Source: Sphingobacteriales bacterium
Lineage (GTDB): Bacteria; Bacteroidota; Bacteroidia; Chitinophagales; Chitinophagaceae
DNA length: 52,495 nt
NCBI GenBank assembly: GCA_900299255.1
Contig: OMJB01000014.1
Span: 1-52,495 of the forward strand
Direction of reading: 5' to 3'
Below are positions 10,162-18,845 of the stretch, piece after piece. The translations under genes and the position numbers were made by a program. Numbering within the stretch: the first letter of the stretch is position 1; each line of letters opens with the position of its first letter. The notes beneath the pieces were generated by a model, which was not told the DNA's origin, ran no database searches, and saw only the letters and a list, made by a program, of their open reading frames with translations.

Positions 10162-10929
10162 ATGAGTATTAGCAGTTTTAAGACGCTATTTGCTGTTGCG
10201 GCATTGGCAATTGGCCTATTGCCGGGCATTGACAACATCATTTTTGCGCAACCGGCCCCATCAGGTACCGTATCGTCTGCAAAAACTAAAACCGGCAGTG
10301 TTACTTATTTTATTGTACCACGCGAAGGATTTGACTTGGATATCTTCACTAAAGAAACCGGCGAAACAGGTGATTTTGCAGGGGCGGCGCAAAGGTGTGC
10401 CGATAAGAAACGGCGGCTGGTGTTTGCCATGAATGGCGCAAAGTGTGACAAGAACCTTAAACCTCTGGGCCTGCTGATAAAAGGGCTAACCAAATACAAA
10501 GATTTTGTGCGGCCGGACGCCAATGTCTTTACTTCTATCGGGCAAAGTGCCGTATTTGCAGTTGACCATAACAACATAGTTAGTATTATACCCGCAAAGA
10601 ATTTTAAAGAAGCAAACGACCTTTCCAATTACCAGCTGGCCGTACAATCAGGTACTATGCTGATAAACAAAGCATTTTTGAACAGGGATATCATAAAAGT
10701 TGCCGAAAAGCAGATGTATAATGGCATAGGCTTAAAACAAAACGGAGATATAGTACTGGCTGTAACCGAGGGCAAAATGAACTTACGCGAATTTGCTTTG
10801 TTTTTTGAGGAGATGAACTGCAGGGATGCCATGCTTCTGGATGCGGGTGCCAACTGCCAGTGGTACGCACCGGGCAGGCCAAAGAACCCCGGCAAACCGG
10901 GACAGATTATCGTTGTGACAAAGAAATAG
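10162..10929 (+). CDS. Phosphodiester glycosidase family (NAGPA/DUF2233-like) protein, exported
   Basis: This 255-residue protein carries a hydrophobic signal sequence (FKTLFAVAALAIGLL, cleavage near FAQPAP). The body resembles the phosphodiester glycosidase/DUF2233 fold: LVFAMNGAKCDKNLKPLGLL, YQLAVQSGTMLINKAF, YNGIGLKQNGDIVLAVTEGK and NCRDAMLLDAGANCQWYAPG. In NAGPA-like proteins these surround the active site that removes a sugar from a phosphodiester. The usual FAMNAGM reads FAMNGAK here. The ATG at 10162 was chosen because it puts the signal peptide at the N-terminus; the frame is open from 10057. It is likely periplasmic; substrate unknown. Confidence 0.8.
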   Translation: MSISSFKTLFAVAALAIGLLPGIDNIIFAQPAPSGTVSSAKTKTGSVTYFIVPREGFDLDIFTKETGETGDFAGAAQRCADKKRRLVFAMNGAKCDKNLKPLGLLIKGLTKYKDFVRPDANVFTSIGQSAVFAVDHNNIVSIIPAKNFKEANDLSNYQLAVQSGTMLINKAFLNRDIIKVAEKQMYNGIGLKQNGDIVLAVTEGKMNLREFALFFEEMNCRDAMLLDAGANCQWYAPGRPKNPGKPGQIIVVTKK

Positions 10930-10970
10930 AGGTTCCTATATTTCTTTCAAGAAAAAAATATGAATAAAAA

Positions 10971-10997
10971 AGCCTTCAACTTATAAAGCTGAAGGCT
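10971..10997 (-). terminator. Hairpin terminator of the decayed minus-strand gene
   Basis: AGCCTTCA and TGAAGGCT form an 8-bp stem around an 11-nt loop. Read on the minus strand, the stem is followed at once by TTTTTTATTC, the normal look of a rho-independent terminator. It faces the T9SS remnant at 11181, suggesting that gene was once transcribed through here. It could also act on the plus-strand gene ending at 10929. Confidence 0.6.
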
Positions 10998-11180
10998 AGT
11001 AAAGCCTTAAAAAAATCTATCTGAGAATATATACGCCAGATACTTTTTTTTTTACAATTTACAGGGGCTGGGCAAGTGGATATGCTCCATAGTAATAAGG
11101 CGTATAAATGGGTAAAAACGTTAGCAAGCCTTTTGAATATTTTTAAATATTATTTTAATTGAGTGTAATATGATTCTCGT

Positions 11181-11450
11181 TTACTGAATTACAACTTTAG
11201 CAGTGCCAAAAGAGTTGTTCCCCATTGCCTTCACATAATACATACCTGGCTTCAGTCCCAGGCCAGATACAACATGTGTATTTCCGCTTTCTAAAGAAGA
11301 AATACCCTCATCGTATACCTTTCTTCCTAACATATCGTAAATAGCCAATTGAATTTTATCTGATCAAGAAATATAGCCAGAGGAATATTCCGGACAAAGA
11401 CTTTGTATTCATTATTTGCCATCAATACGAGGGGTTTAGGGTATTATATT
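11181..11450 (-). pseudogene. Remnant of a T9SS type A sorting domain
   Basis: On the minus strand the frame ending in TAA at 11181-11183 reads DKIQLAIYDMLGRKVYDEGI, then a ~20-residue spacer, then GLKPGMYYVKAMGNNSFGTA and KVVIQ. This is a textbook C-terminal T9SS sorting domain. Upstream the frame is broken by a TGA. A neighbouring frame reads YPKPLVLMANNEYKVFVRNI, matching the usual start of such a domain (YPNP...), so a frameshift lies near 11375-11390. Further upstream nothing readable remains. No start codon or enzyme domain survives. The edges are approximate. Confidence 0.75.
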
Positions 11451-11562
11451 GTCAAATATCGCAAAGAATACAATGCTTTGTGTTTGAAGTGTGATTCGGT
11501 TTGCATTAATCACAAAAAATAATTGAATACGATTTCTTCCCATCCCACCCAATAACAAAAAG

Positions 11563-11586
11563 AAAGCCACCCCGCAGGATGGCTTT
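11563..11586 (-). terminator. Terminator of ndk
   Basis: AAAGCCACCC and GGATGGCTTT pair with one A-C mismatch around a 4-nt loop. On the minus strand the stem, 24 nt after the ndk stop, is followed by CTTTTTGTTATT. Confidence 0.7.
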
Positions 11587-11609
11587 GAGAATAGCATACT
11601 AGGAATATA

Positions 11610-12026
11610 TTAAAAACGCTCTAAGCCGTTGAAGAAGAAATTACCTTCAATAGCAGCGTTCTCATCACTATCAGAACCATGAACAGCGTTCTCACTTATA
11701 GAAGTTGCATATTTTTTGCGAATAGTCCCTTCTTCTGCCTGTGCCGGATTTGTTGCACCTATCAAGGTACGAAAGTCAATAACTGCATTATCCTTTTCAA
11801 GAATTGCGGCAACGATAGGCCCGCTGCTCATGAAATCAGTTAATTCGCCATAGAATGGGCGGGAAGCATGAACTTCGTAAAACTTTTCAGCCTGTTGTTT
11901 GCTGATCTGCAAATATTTCATGGCAACTATACGGAACCCTCCTGCATATATCATCTGAAGGATATTTCCAATATTACCTGCTTTTACCGCATCGGGCTTA
12001 ATCATCGTGAACGTACGATTCGACAT
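11610..12026 (-). CDS. ndk: Nucleoside diphosphate kinase
   Basis: This 138-residue enzyme transfers the gamma-phosphate between nucleoside tri- and diphosphates through a phosphohistidine. The start [19 protein letters not shown] is typical. The active-site His lies in [13 protein letters not shown], and [17 protein letters not shown] is the usual loop before it. Length matches the family. It is monocistronic, with a -7 element 26 nt upstream and a terminator downstream, and diverges from nrnA. Confidence 0.98.
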   Translation of the reverse strand: MSNRTFTMIKPDAVKAGNIGNILQMIYAGGFRIVAMKYLQISKQQAEKFYEVHASRPFYGELTDFMSSGPIVAAILEKDNAVIDFRTLIGATNPAQAEEGTIRKKYATSISENAVHGSDSDENAAIEGNFFFNGLERF

Positions 12027-12052
12027 ATATAAGTGTTTTTTAAGTAAGGATG

Positions 12053-12060
12053 CAAAGGTA
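12053..12060 (-). promoter_or_regulatory. -7 promoter element for ndk
   Basis: TACCTTTG fits TAnnTTTG and lies 26 nt before the ndk ATG. It is identical to the element ahead of rplK. Confidence 0.5.
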
Positions 12061-12233
12061 ATTCAAAAGATAATTTTTAAACGTTAAAAAAACACCAAAG
12101 AAGCAAATGGATCGGTCGATGACGGTGGATACAAAAACCAAGGTACTTCCTGACCGTGAAAAAATGTTAAAATATTCGGAAAATTTTAACTCAAATATGA
12201 AACAAAAATAATTAGGTATTTGGAACTAAACCT

Positions 12234-12241
12234 TACTTTTG
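12234..12241 (+). promoter_or_regulatory. -7 promoter element for nrnA
   Basis: TACTTTTG fits TAnnTTTG; the extended TTACTTTTG is identical to those at 3774 and 36002. It implies transcription from about 12248, so the ATG at 12287, not the TTG at 12239, is the real start. Confidence 0.55.
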
Positions 12242-12286
12242 CTACCCCAAATAAAAACTAATAACCCATCAGGGCTTGGGACGAAA

Positions 12287-13288
12287 ATGCTACCCATTAA
12301 AGACGCTATTCAGTTACTGCAGGAACCTAAAGTGATTTTTATCACCACCCATCACAAACCTGATGGCGACGCTATTGGCAGTATGCTTGGGCTGGCACTC
12401 TATCTTAGTAAAAAAGGGCATACAGTATATCCGGTATCACCTTGCAGTATCCCCGACTTTCTGGAATGGATGCCTGGGGTAAATACGATGCTGGATTACG
12501 AAGGACAGGCTAAGGAATCAACAGAGGCGCTGAAAAAAGCAGATCTGATATTCTGCACTGACTTTAACGATTACTCCCGCACCAAGCATTTGGAACAGCC
12601 TCTGGCTGAAGCAACGCAGCCCAAAATACTCATTGACCATCATCTTTTCCCAAAACCATACTGGGACTATGGTGTAAGTATACCTGAGAAAAGCAGCACC
12701 TGCGAAATGGTGTACGACTTTATCAATCTGGCTGGTGACAATGCGATTATTGATGAAGATATTGCAGCCTGCTTGTATACAGGAGTATTAACAGATACAG
12801 GGTCGTTTAAGTTTCCGATCACTACTTCGGCAGTACACCTGATGGTTGCAGACCTTATCAGTAAGGGCCTTAAGCACACGCGCATACATGAGGCAGTTTA
12901 TGAGTCATGGAGCGAGAACCGGATTAAGTTTCTGGGGTATGTGCTCATCGAAAAAATGGAAGTTTTCCATAAGTACAGTTCTGCGCTCATTACATTATCC
13001 AGAAAAGACATGAATCTTTTCAATGTACAAAGCGGAGATACAGAAGGATTGGTTAACTATCCGCTAAGCATTTCTGGTATCAAATTTGCAACCCTCATCA
13101 CTGAGCGAAGTGATGAAGTAAAAATGTCGTTCCGGAGCAAAGGAAATTTTGATGTAAGCAATTTTGCGAGGTTGTACTTCGAGGGTGGCGGCCATTTCAA
13201 CGCATCCGGCGGAAGAACGAAAACGTCATTGCAGGAAACTGTTGTATATTTCAAGAAAATTTTATCAGAATTACATCCAAAATATTAA
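12287..13288 (+). CDS. nrnA: DHH/DHHA1 phosphoesterase, NrnA-type oligoribonuclease / pAp phosphatase
   Basis: This 333-residue cytosolic enzyme degrades very short RNA oligonucleotides and dephosphorylates 3'-phosphoadenosine 5'-phosphate. The metal-binding signatures are present: THHKPDGDAIGSMLGLALYL near the N-terminus, CTDFND, and the DHH motif ILIDHHLFPKP. TGVLTDTGSFKFPIT follows. The C-terminal DHHA1 domain ends with EGGGHFNASGG. It lies 39 nt upstream of the first FKBP gene on the same strand. In gliding Bacteroidetes a DHH gene is, to my knowledge, often next to gldI (an FKBP lipoprotein), and this locus has that look. Confidence 0.92.
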   Translation: MLPIKDAIQLLQEPKVIFITTHHKPDGDAIGSMLGLALYLSKKGHTVYPVSPCSIPDFLEWMPGVNTMLDYEGQAKESTEALKKADLIFCTDFNDYSRTKHLEQPLAEATQPKILIDHHLFPKPYWDYGVSIPEKSSTCEMVYDFINLAGDNAIIDEDIAACLYTGVLTDTGSFKFPITTSAVHLMVADLISKGLKHTRIHEAVYESWSENRIKFLGYVLIEKMEVFHKYSSALITLSRKDMNLFNVQSGDTEGLVNYPLSISGIKFATLITERSDEVKMSFRSKGNFDVSNFARLYFEGGGHFNASGGRTKTSLQETVVYFKKILSELHPKY

Positions 13289-13327
13289 TACAAAACCAAA
13301 ACCAAACTAAATAAATTAACCAAAACA

Positions 13328-14287
13328 ATGATAAGGAAAATTGTATCAATCGCGCTTATAGGCGCAGTGCTGGTTGGCAACACAGCTTGTAACAGCAACG
13401 GAGGTTTTAAGAAATTTAAGGGTATTGAGTACAATATCGTTAAAGATGCACCCGGTGAAAATATCAAAATAGGAGATATTGTTGAGTTCCACATCATAGC
13501 AAAAGCTGATACAATGGAACTGGCTGACTCACGCAAACAGCAAAACGGCAAGCCAGCAGTGATCAGGGTAGATGAGCCTAAAGGTTCAGGCCAGTTTCAG
13601 TCGGTGTTCACTAAACTGTCTGCTGGCGACAGCTGCCTGGTTGAAATTTCATGTGACACAATGATTAAAGCAATACCGCCACAGCAGGCTGGCCAGCTGC
13701 CACCATGGCTGAAGAAAGGCAAGAAGATCAAAGTATCTATTGCTGTGGTATCTGTAAAATCTGAAGCAGACTACAAAAAGGAAATGGAAGCTAAGCAGGC
13801 TGAAGCTAAAAAAGAAGCTGACCAGAAAGCCGCCGCTCAGATGCCTATTGACGATAAGCTGATACAGGATTACCTGGCTAAGAACAACATCAAAGCTACT
13901 AAAACCGCTTCAGGTTTGTACTACACTATCAAAACACCGGGCACAGGAGCAGCAATAGCACAGGGCCAGATGGTAAGCATGAAATATACAGGCAAAACAC
14001 TGGACGGCAAAGCATTTGATTCAAATGTTGACACTGCTATTGGCCACCACGGCACTGACCCACTGAAGTTCCCTGTAGGTGCACACCAGATGATTCCAGG
14101 TGTTGATGAAGGTGTTGCGCTGCTGAAAAAAGGGTCGAAGGCAACATTATTCCTGCCTTCACCATTGGCGTATGGCGAACAGGCACCACCAAATATCGGG
14201 CCTAACGCAGTGCTGATCTTTGATGTAGAAATTACTGATGTAAAAGATGCACCTAAGCAGGAGCCTGGACAGATGCCTGCTCAGTAA
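13328..14287 (+). CDS. FKBP-type peptidyl-prolyl isomerase lipoprotein (GldI-like position)
   Basis: This 319-residue protein has a lipoprotein signal (IALIGAVLVGNTAC, lipid Cys about residue 21). A first, degenerate FKBP-like half covers about residues 28-145 (IKIGDIVEFHIIAKAD, LPPWLKKGKKIKVSIAVVSV). An Ala/Lys/Glu-rich linker leads to a full FKBP domain at about 178-305 (ASGLYYTIKTPGTG, VSMKYTGKTLDGKAFDSN, AYGEQAPPNIGPNAVLIFDV). The conserved pocket motif VIKGWDEG reads MIPGVDEG, so the floor tryptophan is lost and isomerase activity may be weak. It probably faces the periplasm as a folding factor. It is the first of three tandem FKBP genes. Confidence 0.9.
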   Translation: MIRKIVSIALIGAVLVGNTACNSNGGFKKFKGIEYNIVKDAPGENIKIGDIVEFHIIAKADTMELADSRKQQNGKPAVIRVDEPKGSGQFQSVFTKLSAGDSCLVEISCDTMIKAIPPQQAGQLPPWLKKGKKIKVSIAVVSVKSEADYKKEMEAKQAEAKKEADQKAAAQMPIDDKLIQDYLAKNNIKATKTASGLYYTIKTPGTGAAIAQGQMVSMKYTGKTLDGKAFDSNVDTAIGHHGTDPLKFPVGAHQMIPGVDEGVALLKKGSKATLFLPSPLAYGEQAPPNIGPNAVLIFDVEITDVKDAPKQEPGQMPAQ

Positions 14288-14324
14288 TCTTGTTTATTAA
14301 GTCAACAATTAAATAACAACCCAT

Positions 14325-15698
14325 ATGAATAAGTTATCTGGATCTAAATTAGTTTTCAGTTTTCTATTGCCTTGCCTGCTGTTCGGTATTTCAACTGTAA
14401 ATGCACAGAACAAAAAGAAAGAAGGGGACGGGAAAGGCAAACAAAAAACGGAAGAAACAAAATCAACAAAAGAAAGCAAATCAGCCGATGGTTATACCCG
14501 CATGCCTGATGGGCTGGAGTACAAGATTGTACGGCATGGATCTGGCAAACGGAATCCAGCACTGACAGACCATATAGAATTGAATATCAGCTACAGGGTT
14601 GGTGACAGTGTTATGTTTGATTCAAGAAAAATGAACAACAACAAACCTGTACCATTGCCAATACAGCCACCTAAAGGACATGGAGACCCTGTTGAGGTAT
14701 TTATGAAGATGGTTGTTGGTGACAGTGCTGTTATCCGCTTCCCGGTTGATTCAGTAAAACAGTATGGCCAGATGCCGCCATGGGCTAAGCCAGGAGATGA
14801 AATCATTTACTATGCCACCCTCGAATCCCTGAAAACAGACGCCGAGGAAAAGAAAGATAATGCCGAAAAGACTGCTAAACAGGCAGCAATTGATGAAAAG
14901 ATACTTCAGGCATATTTTGAAAAGAACGGCATAAAACCAACCAAAACAGCATCAGGCTTATATTACACTATTTCAGCTGAAGGCAAAGGCGACAAAATCA
15001 ATGCCGGTAAATCAGTGAGTGTAAATTATACAGGTATGTTTCTGGATGGAAAGAAGTTTGACTCCAATACAGACTCGACTTTCCACCACATGCAGCCATT
15101 TAGCCTGGAGGTAGGCAAGGGCCGTGTAATTAAAGGCTGGGACGAAGGTCTGCAGCTTTTGAAAATTGGCTCAAAAGCCCGTTTTTACATCCCTTCAGGA
15201 CTGGCATATGGCAGCCAGGACAGGAGCCCGTCTATTCCTCCAAATTCTATTCTGGTATTTGATGTAGAAATACTTGATATGCCAGATCAAGGTACGATAG
15301 ACGACAAACTTATTCAGGAATACCTGAATAAGAACAATCTGAAAGCAGAAAAAACACCATCTGGCCTGTACTACATTATGACAGTGAAAGGGCTTGGTGA
15401 AAATGCAAAGCCGGGCAAAAAGGTATCAATGAACTACACCGGTAAAACGCTGGATGGCAAAGTATTTGACTCTAACACAGATACGAAGTTCAATCATGTT
15501 CAGCCTTTTACGTTTACGCTTGGCCAGGGAATGGTAATTAAGGGCTGGGATGAAGGTGTGCAACTGCTGAAACTTGGAGGCAGGGCTACTTTCATTATTC
15601 CATCCGGGCTGGCTTATGGCTCAAGCGGCGCTGGTGCTTCTATTCCACCTAATTCCGTTTTGCTGTTTGATGTGGAAGTACTTGGTATTGACAAATAA
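14325..15698 (+). CDS. Multidomain FKBP-type peptidyl-prolyl isomerase, exported
   Basis: This 457-residue protein starts with a signal peptide (LVFSFLLPCLLFGISTVNAQ) and a Lys/Glu-rich linker. One degenerate FKBP-like unit (about residues 58-170; PDGLEYKIVRHGSGKRNP, LPPWAKPGDEIIYYATLES-like) precedes two full FKBP domains at about 190-322 and 325-457. Both full domains keep VIKGWDEG, LAYGS and SIPPNS, so both should be active. The repeated domain openings (ASGLYYTISAEGKGD and PSGLYYIMTVKGLGE) show internal duplication. It follows the first FKBP gene by 37 nt and precedes the third by 39 nt. Confidence 0.92.
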   Translation: MNKLSGSKLVFSFLLPCLLFGISTVNAQNKKKEGDGKGKQKTEETKSTKESKSADGYTRMPDGLEYKIVRHGSGKRNPALTDHIELNISYRVGDSVMFDSRKMNNNKPVPLPIQPPKGHGDPVEVFMKMVVGDSAVIRFPVDSVKQYGQMPPWAKPGDEIIYYATLESLKTDAEEKKDNAEKTAKQAAIDEKILQAYFEKNGIKPTKTASGLYYTISAEGKGDKINAGKSVSVNYTGMFLDGKKFDSNTDSTFHHMQPFSLEVGKGRVIKGWDEGLQLLKIGSKARFYIPSGLAYGSQDRSPSIPPNSILVFDVEILDMPDQGTIDDKLIQEYLNKNNLKAEKTPSGLYYIMTVKGLGENAKPGKKVSMNYTGKTLDGKVFDSNTDTKFNHVQPFTFTLGQGMVIKGWDEGVQLLKLGGRATFIIPSGLAYGSSGAGASIPPNSVLLFDVEVLGIDK

Positions 15699-15737
15699 TG
15701 TAACCGTTTAAATTTTAACCCCAAAAAATCAATCGAA

Positions 15738-16208
15738 ATGAAAAGCAGCTTATTAACCAGATTATTCCTGTTCGCAATGCTGATTATCTCCGGTAGTGCA
15801 TTCAGCCAGGACGACAAAGCCCTTACAGAGTATTTCGCAAAGAATAACATCAAACCAACCAAGACCGCCTCTGGACTGTATTACGTTATCTCGAGCAAAG
15901 GAAATGGTGAAAAACCTAAAATAGGTAAACAGGTAACTATGAACTATACCGGAAAACTACTTGATGGCAAAACATTCGATTCAAATGTGGATCCTAATTT
16001 CCATCACGTTTCCCCATTTACTTTTGTATTGGGCGTTGGCCAGGTTATCAAAGGTTGGGACGAAGGCGTGCAGCTTTTTGACAAAGGCAGCAAAGGCACG
16101 CTATACATTCCATCAAACCTGGGTTACGGCGCCAGCGGAGCAGGTGGTGTAATACCTCCAAATGCCGCCCTTATATTTGATGTTGAAGTGGTGAGCTTTG
16201 AAAATTAA
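15738..16208 (+). CDS. Single-domain FKBP-type peptidyl-prolyl isomerase, exported
   Basis: This 156-residue protein has a signal peptide (LLTRLFLFAMLIISGSAFSQ) and one FKBP domain. The segment EYFAKNNIKPTKTASGLYYV closely matches the matching segments of the two upstream genes. Active-site motifs VIKGWDEG, LGYGASGAG and VIPPNAALIFDVEV are complete, predicting an active periplasmic prolyl isomerase. It ends 5 nt before the M1 aminopeptidase start, so the two are almost certainly co-transcribed. The array probably grew by tandem duplication followed by fusion. Confidence 0.94.
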   Translation: MKSSLLTRLFLFAMLIISGSAFSQDDKALTEYFAKNNIKPTKTASGLYYVISSKGNGEKPKIGKQVTMNYTGKLLDGKTFDSNVDPNFHHVSPFTFVLGVGQVIKGWDEGVQLFDKGSKGTLYIPSNLGYGASGAGGVIPPNAALIFDVEVVSFEN

Positions 16209-16213
16209 TAATA

Positions 16214-17863
16214 ATGAAATTTACCAATAGAGTACTTTTTTTAGTGTGGTATTTGCTCTCAGCAAATACCACATTTGCTTTTACCCATTCCGATACGCTG
16301 CGGGGCAGTAATGGCCGGGGCCGTGCCTGGTGGGATGTAATGCGTTATGACCTGCAAATCACCATTGATACTGCCAACAGGATGATCAGTGGTAACAATA
16401 AGATCACCTTTAAGGTAACGCAAAACCCTACCGACAGTATGCAGCTGGATCTCCAGAACCCTATGGAGATAGACAGCGTATTGCTAATGCTCAACACTGA
16501 TGGCGGGAGTAGTGAAAGGCTGCCTATTGTGCATGAAGAAAACGTATGGTGGGTAAAGTACCCTTTCCATCAGTTAAAAACGGGAGAAAGGTTCTCTGTT
16601 ACAGTTTACTATAAGGGCAAACCAAGAGCCGCCGTGAACCCGCCATGGGACGGCGGTTTCAGCTGGGCGCTTGATAATTCGGGCAAGCAATGGGTGTCTG
16701 TTTCCTGTCAGGGCCTGGGAGCCAGTTGTTGGTGGCCATGCAAAGATGCCCAGTGGGATGAGCCGGATGAAGGAATGGCAACCCGCTTTGCAGCATCAGG
16801 GATGTTTGTGATCAGCAACGGGAGAAATATGAATGAAGGCGCGGCAGGTGATATAGCGGTAAATGGTATTTCGGGCTGGGTGGTAAACAACCCCATCAAT
16901 AATTACGACGTTACCTTCTATATGGGCGATTATGTGCACTGGCATGACACACTTATTGGAGAAAAAGGTAAACTTGACCTGGACTTCTACGTATTGCGCG
17001 CCAATGAAACTAAAGCAAGGAAGCACTTTGCAGTAGTGAAGCAGATGATTCATTGCTTTGAATACTGGCTGGGGCCCTACCCTTTTTATGAAGATGGTTA
17101 CAAACTGGTTGAGGCACCATACCTTGGTATGGAGCACCAGAGTGCCATTGCATACGGCAACAAATACAATATGGGATATATAGGTGGCGACAGGACAGGC
17201 ACTGGCATCGGGCTGGAGTTTGATTACATTATTGTACATGAAAGCGGGCATGAGTGGTTTGGCAATAACATAACCGCAACTGATATTGCCGACAACTGGA
17301 TACATGAGGGCATAACCTGCTACACAGAGGCACTGTTTGCAGAGTGCCTTCTGGGGCGTGAGAAAGCGTTTCAGTATTGCCGGGGAGAATGGCGTGGCAT
17401 ACAGAATGACAAACCGGTAACGGGTAAGTACGGCGTAAATGACGAGGGCTCAAACGATATGTATGATAAGGGTGCCGCTATTGTACACATGATACGTGTA
17501 ATGATGAATGATGACGAAAAATTCAGAAGCATACTCAGAGGGCTGAACAAAGACTTTTATCATCAGACAGTTACATCAGAGCAAATTGAAAACTACTTTA
17601 GTTCCAAATCGGGCCTGGACCTGAGCGCGTTCTTTGATCAGTACCTGCGCACTCCCAATATCCCAAAGCTGGAATACTATGTTAAAGACAACCAACTCAA
17701 CTACCGTTTTTTAAAAGCCATAGGTAGCTTTACGCTGCCCATTACGGTTTCTGCAGGTAACACAACAACTTTGATAAAACCAACCAGCGAGTGGCAGCAT
17801 GTAAAATGGAAAGGCGGGTATAACGTTACGTTTTCGAATGATTTTCTTTTTAAGGCAGAATAA
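16214..17863 (+). CDS. M1 family (gluzincin) metallopeptidase, exported
   Basis: This 549-residue zinc aminopeptidase follows an N-terminal signal sequence (VLFLVWYLLSANTTFAFTHS). An N-terminal beta domain leads to the substrate-anchoring LGMEHQSAIAYGNKY (the GxMEN-like motif). The zinc site is VHESGHEWFGNN with a second-helix Glu in NWIHEGITCYTEAL (HExxH-18-E). It is shorter than ERAP-like M1 enzymes (about 850 aa or more) and lacks their large C-terminal helical domain, as is common for Bacteroidota periplasmic M1 proteins. It starts 5 nt after the third FKBP gene, suggesting linked folding and turnover of exported proteins. A hairpin terminator lies about 100 nt downstream. Confidence 0.92.
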   Translation: MKFTNRVLFLVWYLLSANTTFAFTHSDTLRGSNGRGRAWWDVMRYDLQITIDTANRMISGNNKITFKVTQNPTDSMQLDLQNPMEIDSVLLMLNTDGGSSERLPIVHEENVWWVKYPFHQLKTGERFSVTVYYKGKPRAAVNPPWDGGFSWALDNSGKQWVSVSCQGLGASCWWPCKDAQWDEPDEGMATRFAASGMFVISNGRNMNEGAAGDIAVNGISGWVVNNPINNYDVTFYMGDYVHWHDTLIGEKGKLDLDFYVLRANETKARKHFAVVKQMIHCFEYWLGPYPFYEDGYKLVEAPYLGMEHQSAIAYGNKYNMGYIGGDRTGTGIGLEFDYIIVHESGHEWFGNNITATDIADNWIHEGITCYTEALFAECLLGREKAFQYCRGEWRGIQNDKPVTGKYGVNDEGSNDMYDKGAAIVHMIRVMMNDDEKFRSILRGLNKDFYHQTVTSEQIENYFSSKSGLDLSAFFDQYLRTPNIPKLEYYVKDNQLNYRFLKAIGSFTLPITVSAGNTTTLIKPTSEWQHVKWKGGYNVTFSNDFLFKAE

Positions 17864-18193
17864 AATCGATAGAATATATTGCAAATTTGCCGAGAAACAC
17901 TTTTTACGATAGGGGGTATCTCCGTCACCCAAATTAAATCAAGATTGAATTCTATTTCCAAAATGCTGCTCGTCGAGCGGCATTTTTACTTTTCATTTTT
18001 CTTGTCGCCACCAGCTTCCCCAAAGGCAAATCATACAGCATCCCTAAAACCATTTTGGGAAAACCGGGTTCAATCCAAGACTATTTCTAAATCTGGCACA
18101 AAATTAAGATATTGATTTTCAGCTGTTTGCAGTTTTGGCACGTCGTTGGTTATACACGAACCGCAAAACAATTAACCAAAAAAACAAACAAAA
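17864..18193 (+). other. Intergenic region between the M1 peptidase and DUF4402 genes
   Basis: These 330 nt contain the terminator at 17960-17986, then an A/T-rich stretch and a run rich in AAACAA just before the 18194 start. No gene is supported. Short frames through here lack conserved features. I see no exact TAnnTTTG before 18194. Confidence 0.5.
17960..17986 (+). terminator. Hairpin terminator after the FKBP-M1 operon
   Basis: AAAATGCTGCTCG pairs with CGAGCGGCATTTT with one G-U wobble (only the inner bases open as loop), then TTTACTTTTCATTTTTCTTG follows. Position and U-rich tail fit rho-independent termination. Confidence 0.7.
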
Positions 18194-18715
18194 ATGAAAA
18201 ACATCGTAAAGTCGATCGCAATTACCGCAGCAGTATTAGGGTTCGCAAACAGCACTTTCGCACAAGCATCAGCAACAGCTTCAGTATCAGCTAACATTGT
18301 GACACCAATCACTATCGTAAAAACAATTGATATGCATTTTGGCAACTTAGCCGTTTCTGCAACAGTAGCCGGCACTGCCATCATGGCGCCCGGAAGCACT
18401 CGTTCTACAGGCGGCGCAGGCGGTGTTTCTTTGCCAGCCAATACAGGTACCGTTTCTGCCGCAACATTTACTGTTTCAGGTGAACCAACTTATACTTACT
18501 CAATAACATTGCCAAGTGTAGCTACCATCACAGATGCAAGCTCTCATTCAATGACTGTTAATACATTTACCAGCAATCCATCTTCTACCGGCGTATTGAG
18601 TGGCGGCGGCGCACAGACATTGACTGTAGGCGCAACACTTAACGTAGCAGCAGGCCAGGCATCTGGCACCTATTCAAACTCAACTGGCGTACCAGTTACA
18701 GTTAACTACAATTAA
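18194..18715 (+). CDS. DUF4402 domain-containing exported protein
   Basis: This 173-residue protein has a clear signal peptide (ITAAVLGFANSTFAQ) and a single DUF4402 domain, recognised by TPITIVKTIDMHFGNLAV, the Gly/Ser/Thr-rich middle, YTYSITLPSVATIT, MTVNTFTSNPSSTGVL and the ending LTVGATLNVAAGQASGTYSN then VPVTVNYN. The domain is thought to be an all-beta surface or pilus-like subunit, but no molecular role is established. It is Ala/Thr/Ser-rich, small, and followed by its own terminator. It has no T9SS tail, so it probably stays periplasmic or is exported otherwise. Confidence 0.85.
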   Translation: MKNIVKSIAITAAVLGFANSTFAQASATASVSANIVTPITIVKTIDMHFGNLAVSATVAGTAIMAPGSTRSTGGAGGVSLPANTGTVSAATFTVSGEPTYTYSITLPSVATITDASSHSMTVNTFTSNPSSTGVLSGGGAQTLTVGATLNVAAGQASGTYSNSTGVPVTVNYN

Positions 18716-18738
18716 TATTTTAGCTATCCTGTAAAAAG

Positions 18739-18770
18739 AAGAAGCTGCCTCCAATCGGGGACAGCTTCTT
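18739..18770 (+). terminator. Terminator of the DUF4402 gene
   Basis: AAGAAGCTG and CAGCTTCTT form a perfect 9-bp stem with a 14-nt loop (inner CC/GG can also pair), followed by TTCTTTTATAAAA. The flanking AAAAAG on the left would let it also stop the minus-strand lipoprotein transcript. Confidence 0.75.
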
Positions 18771-18845
18771 TTCTTTTATAAAAAGTATAACTCAGTTTAT
18801 TCTACGGTAGGCACATAATAGTACATTCAAATCGTTGTTAGCCTA

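Larger units (their letters stand above)
10930..11609. other. 680-nt region without an intact gene
   Basis: It contains a terminator facing left (10971-10997), a decayed T9SS sorting-domain tail (11181 to about 11450) and the ndk terminator (11563-11586). The A/T-rich stretch around 11030-11175 includes a T10 run and shows no protein or RNA gene I can support. The whole block reads as the remains of one minus-strand secreted-protein gene. Confidence 0.6.

Noticed and set aside
11030-11075. Second possible sorting-domain ending (VSGVYILR then TAG) on the minus strand near 11020
   Set aside because: Only about nine residues match, next to an A10 run; too short to separate from chance, although it could be part of the same decayed gene.
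13328-16208. FKBP array as an assembly duplication
   Set aside because: The units differ clearly in sequence, length and signal peptides, so they are old paralogues rather than a collapsed or repeated contig segment.
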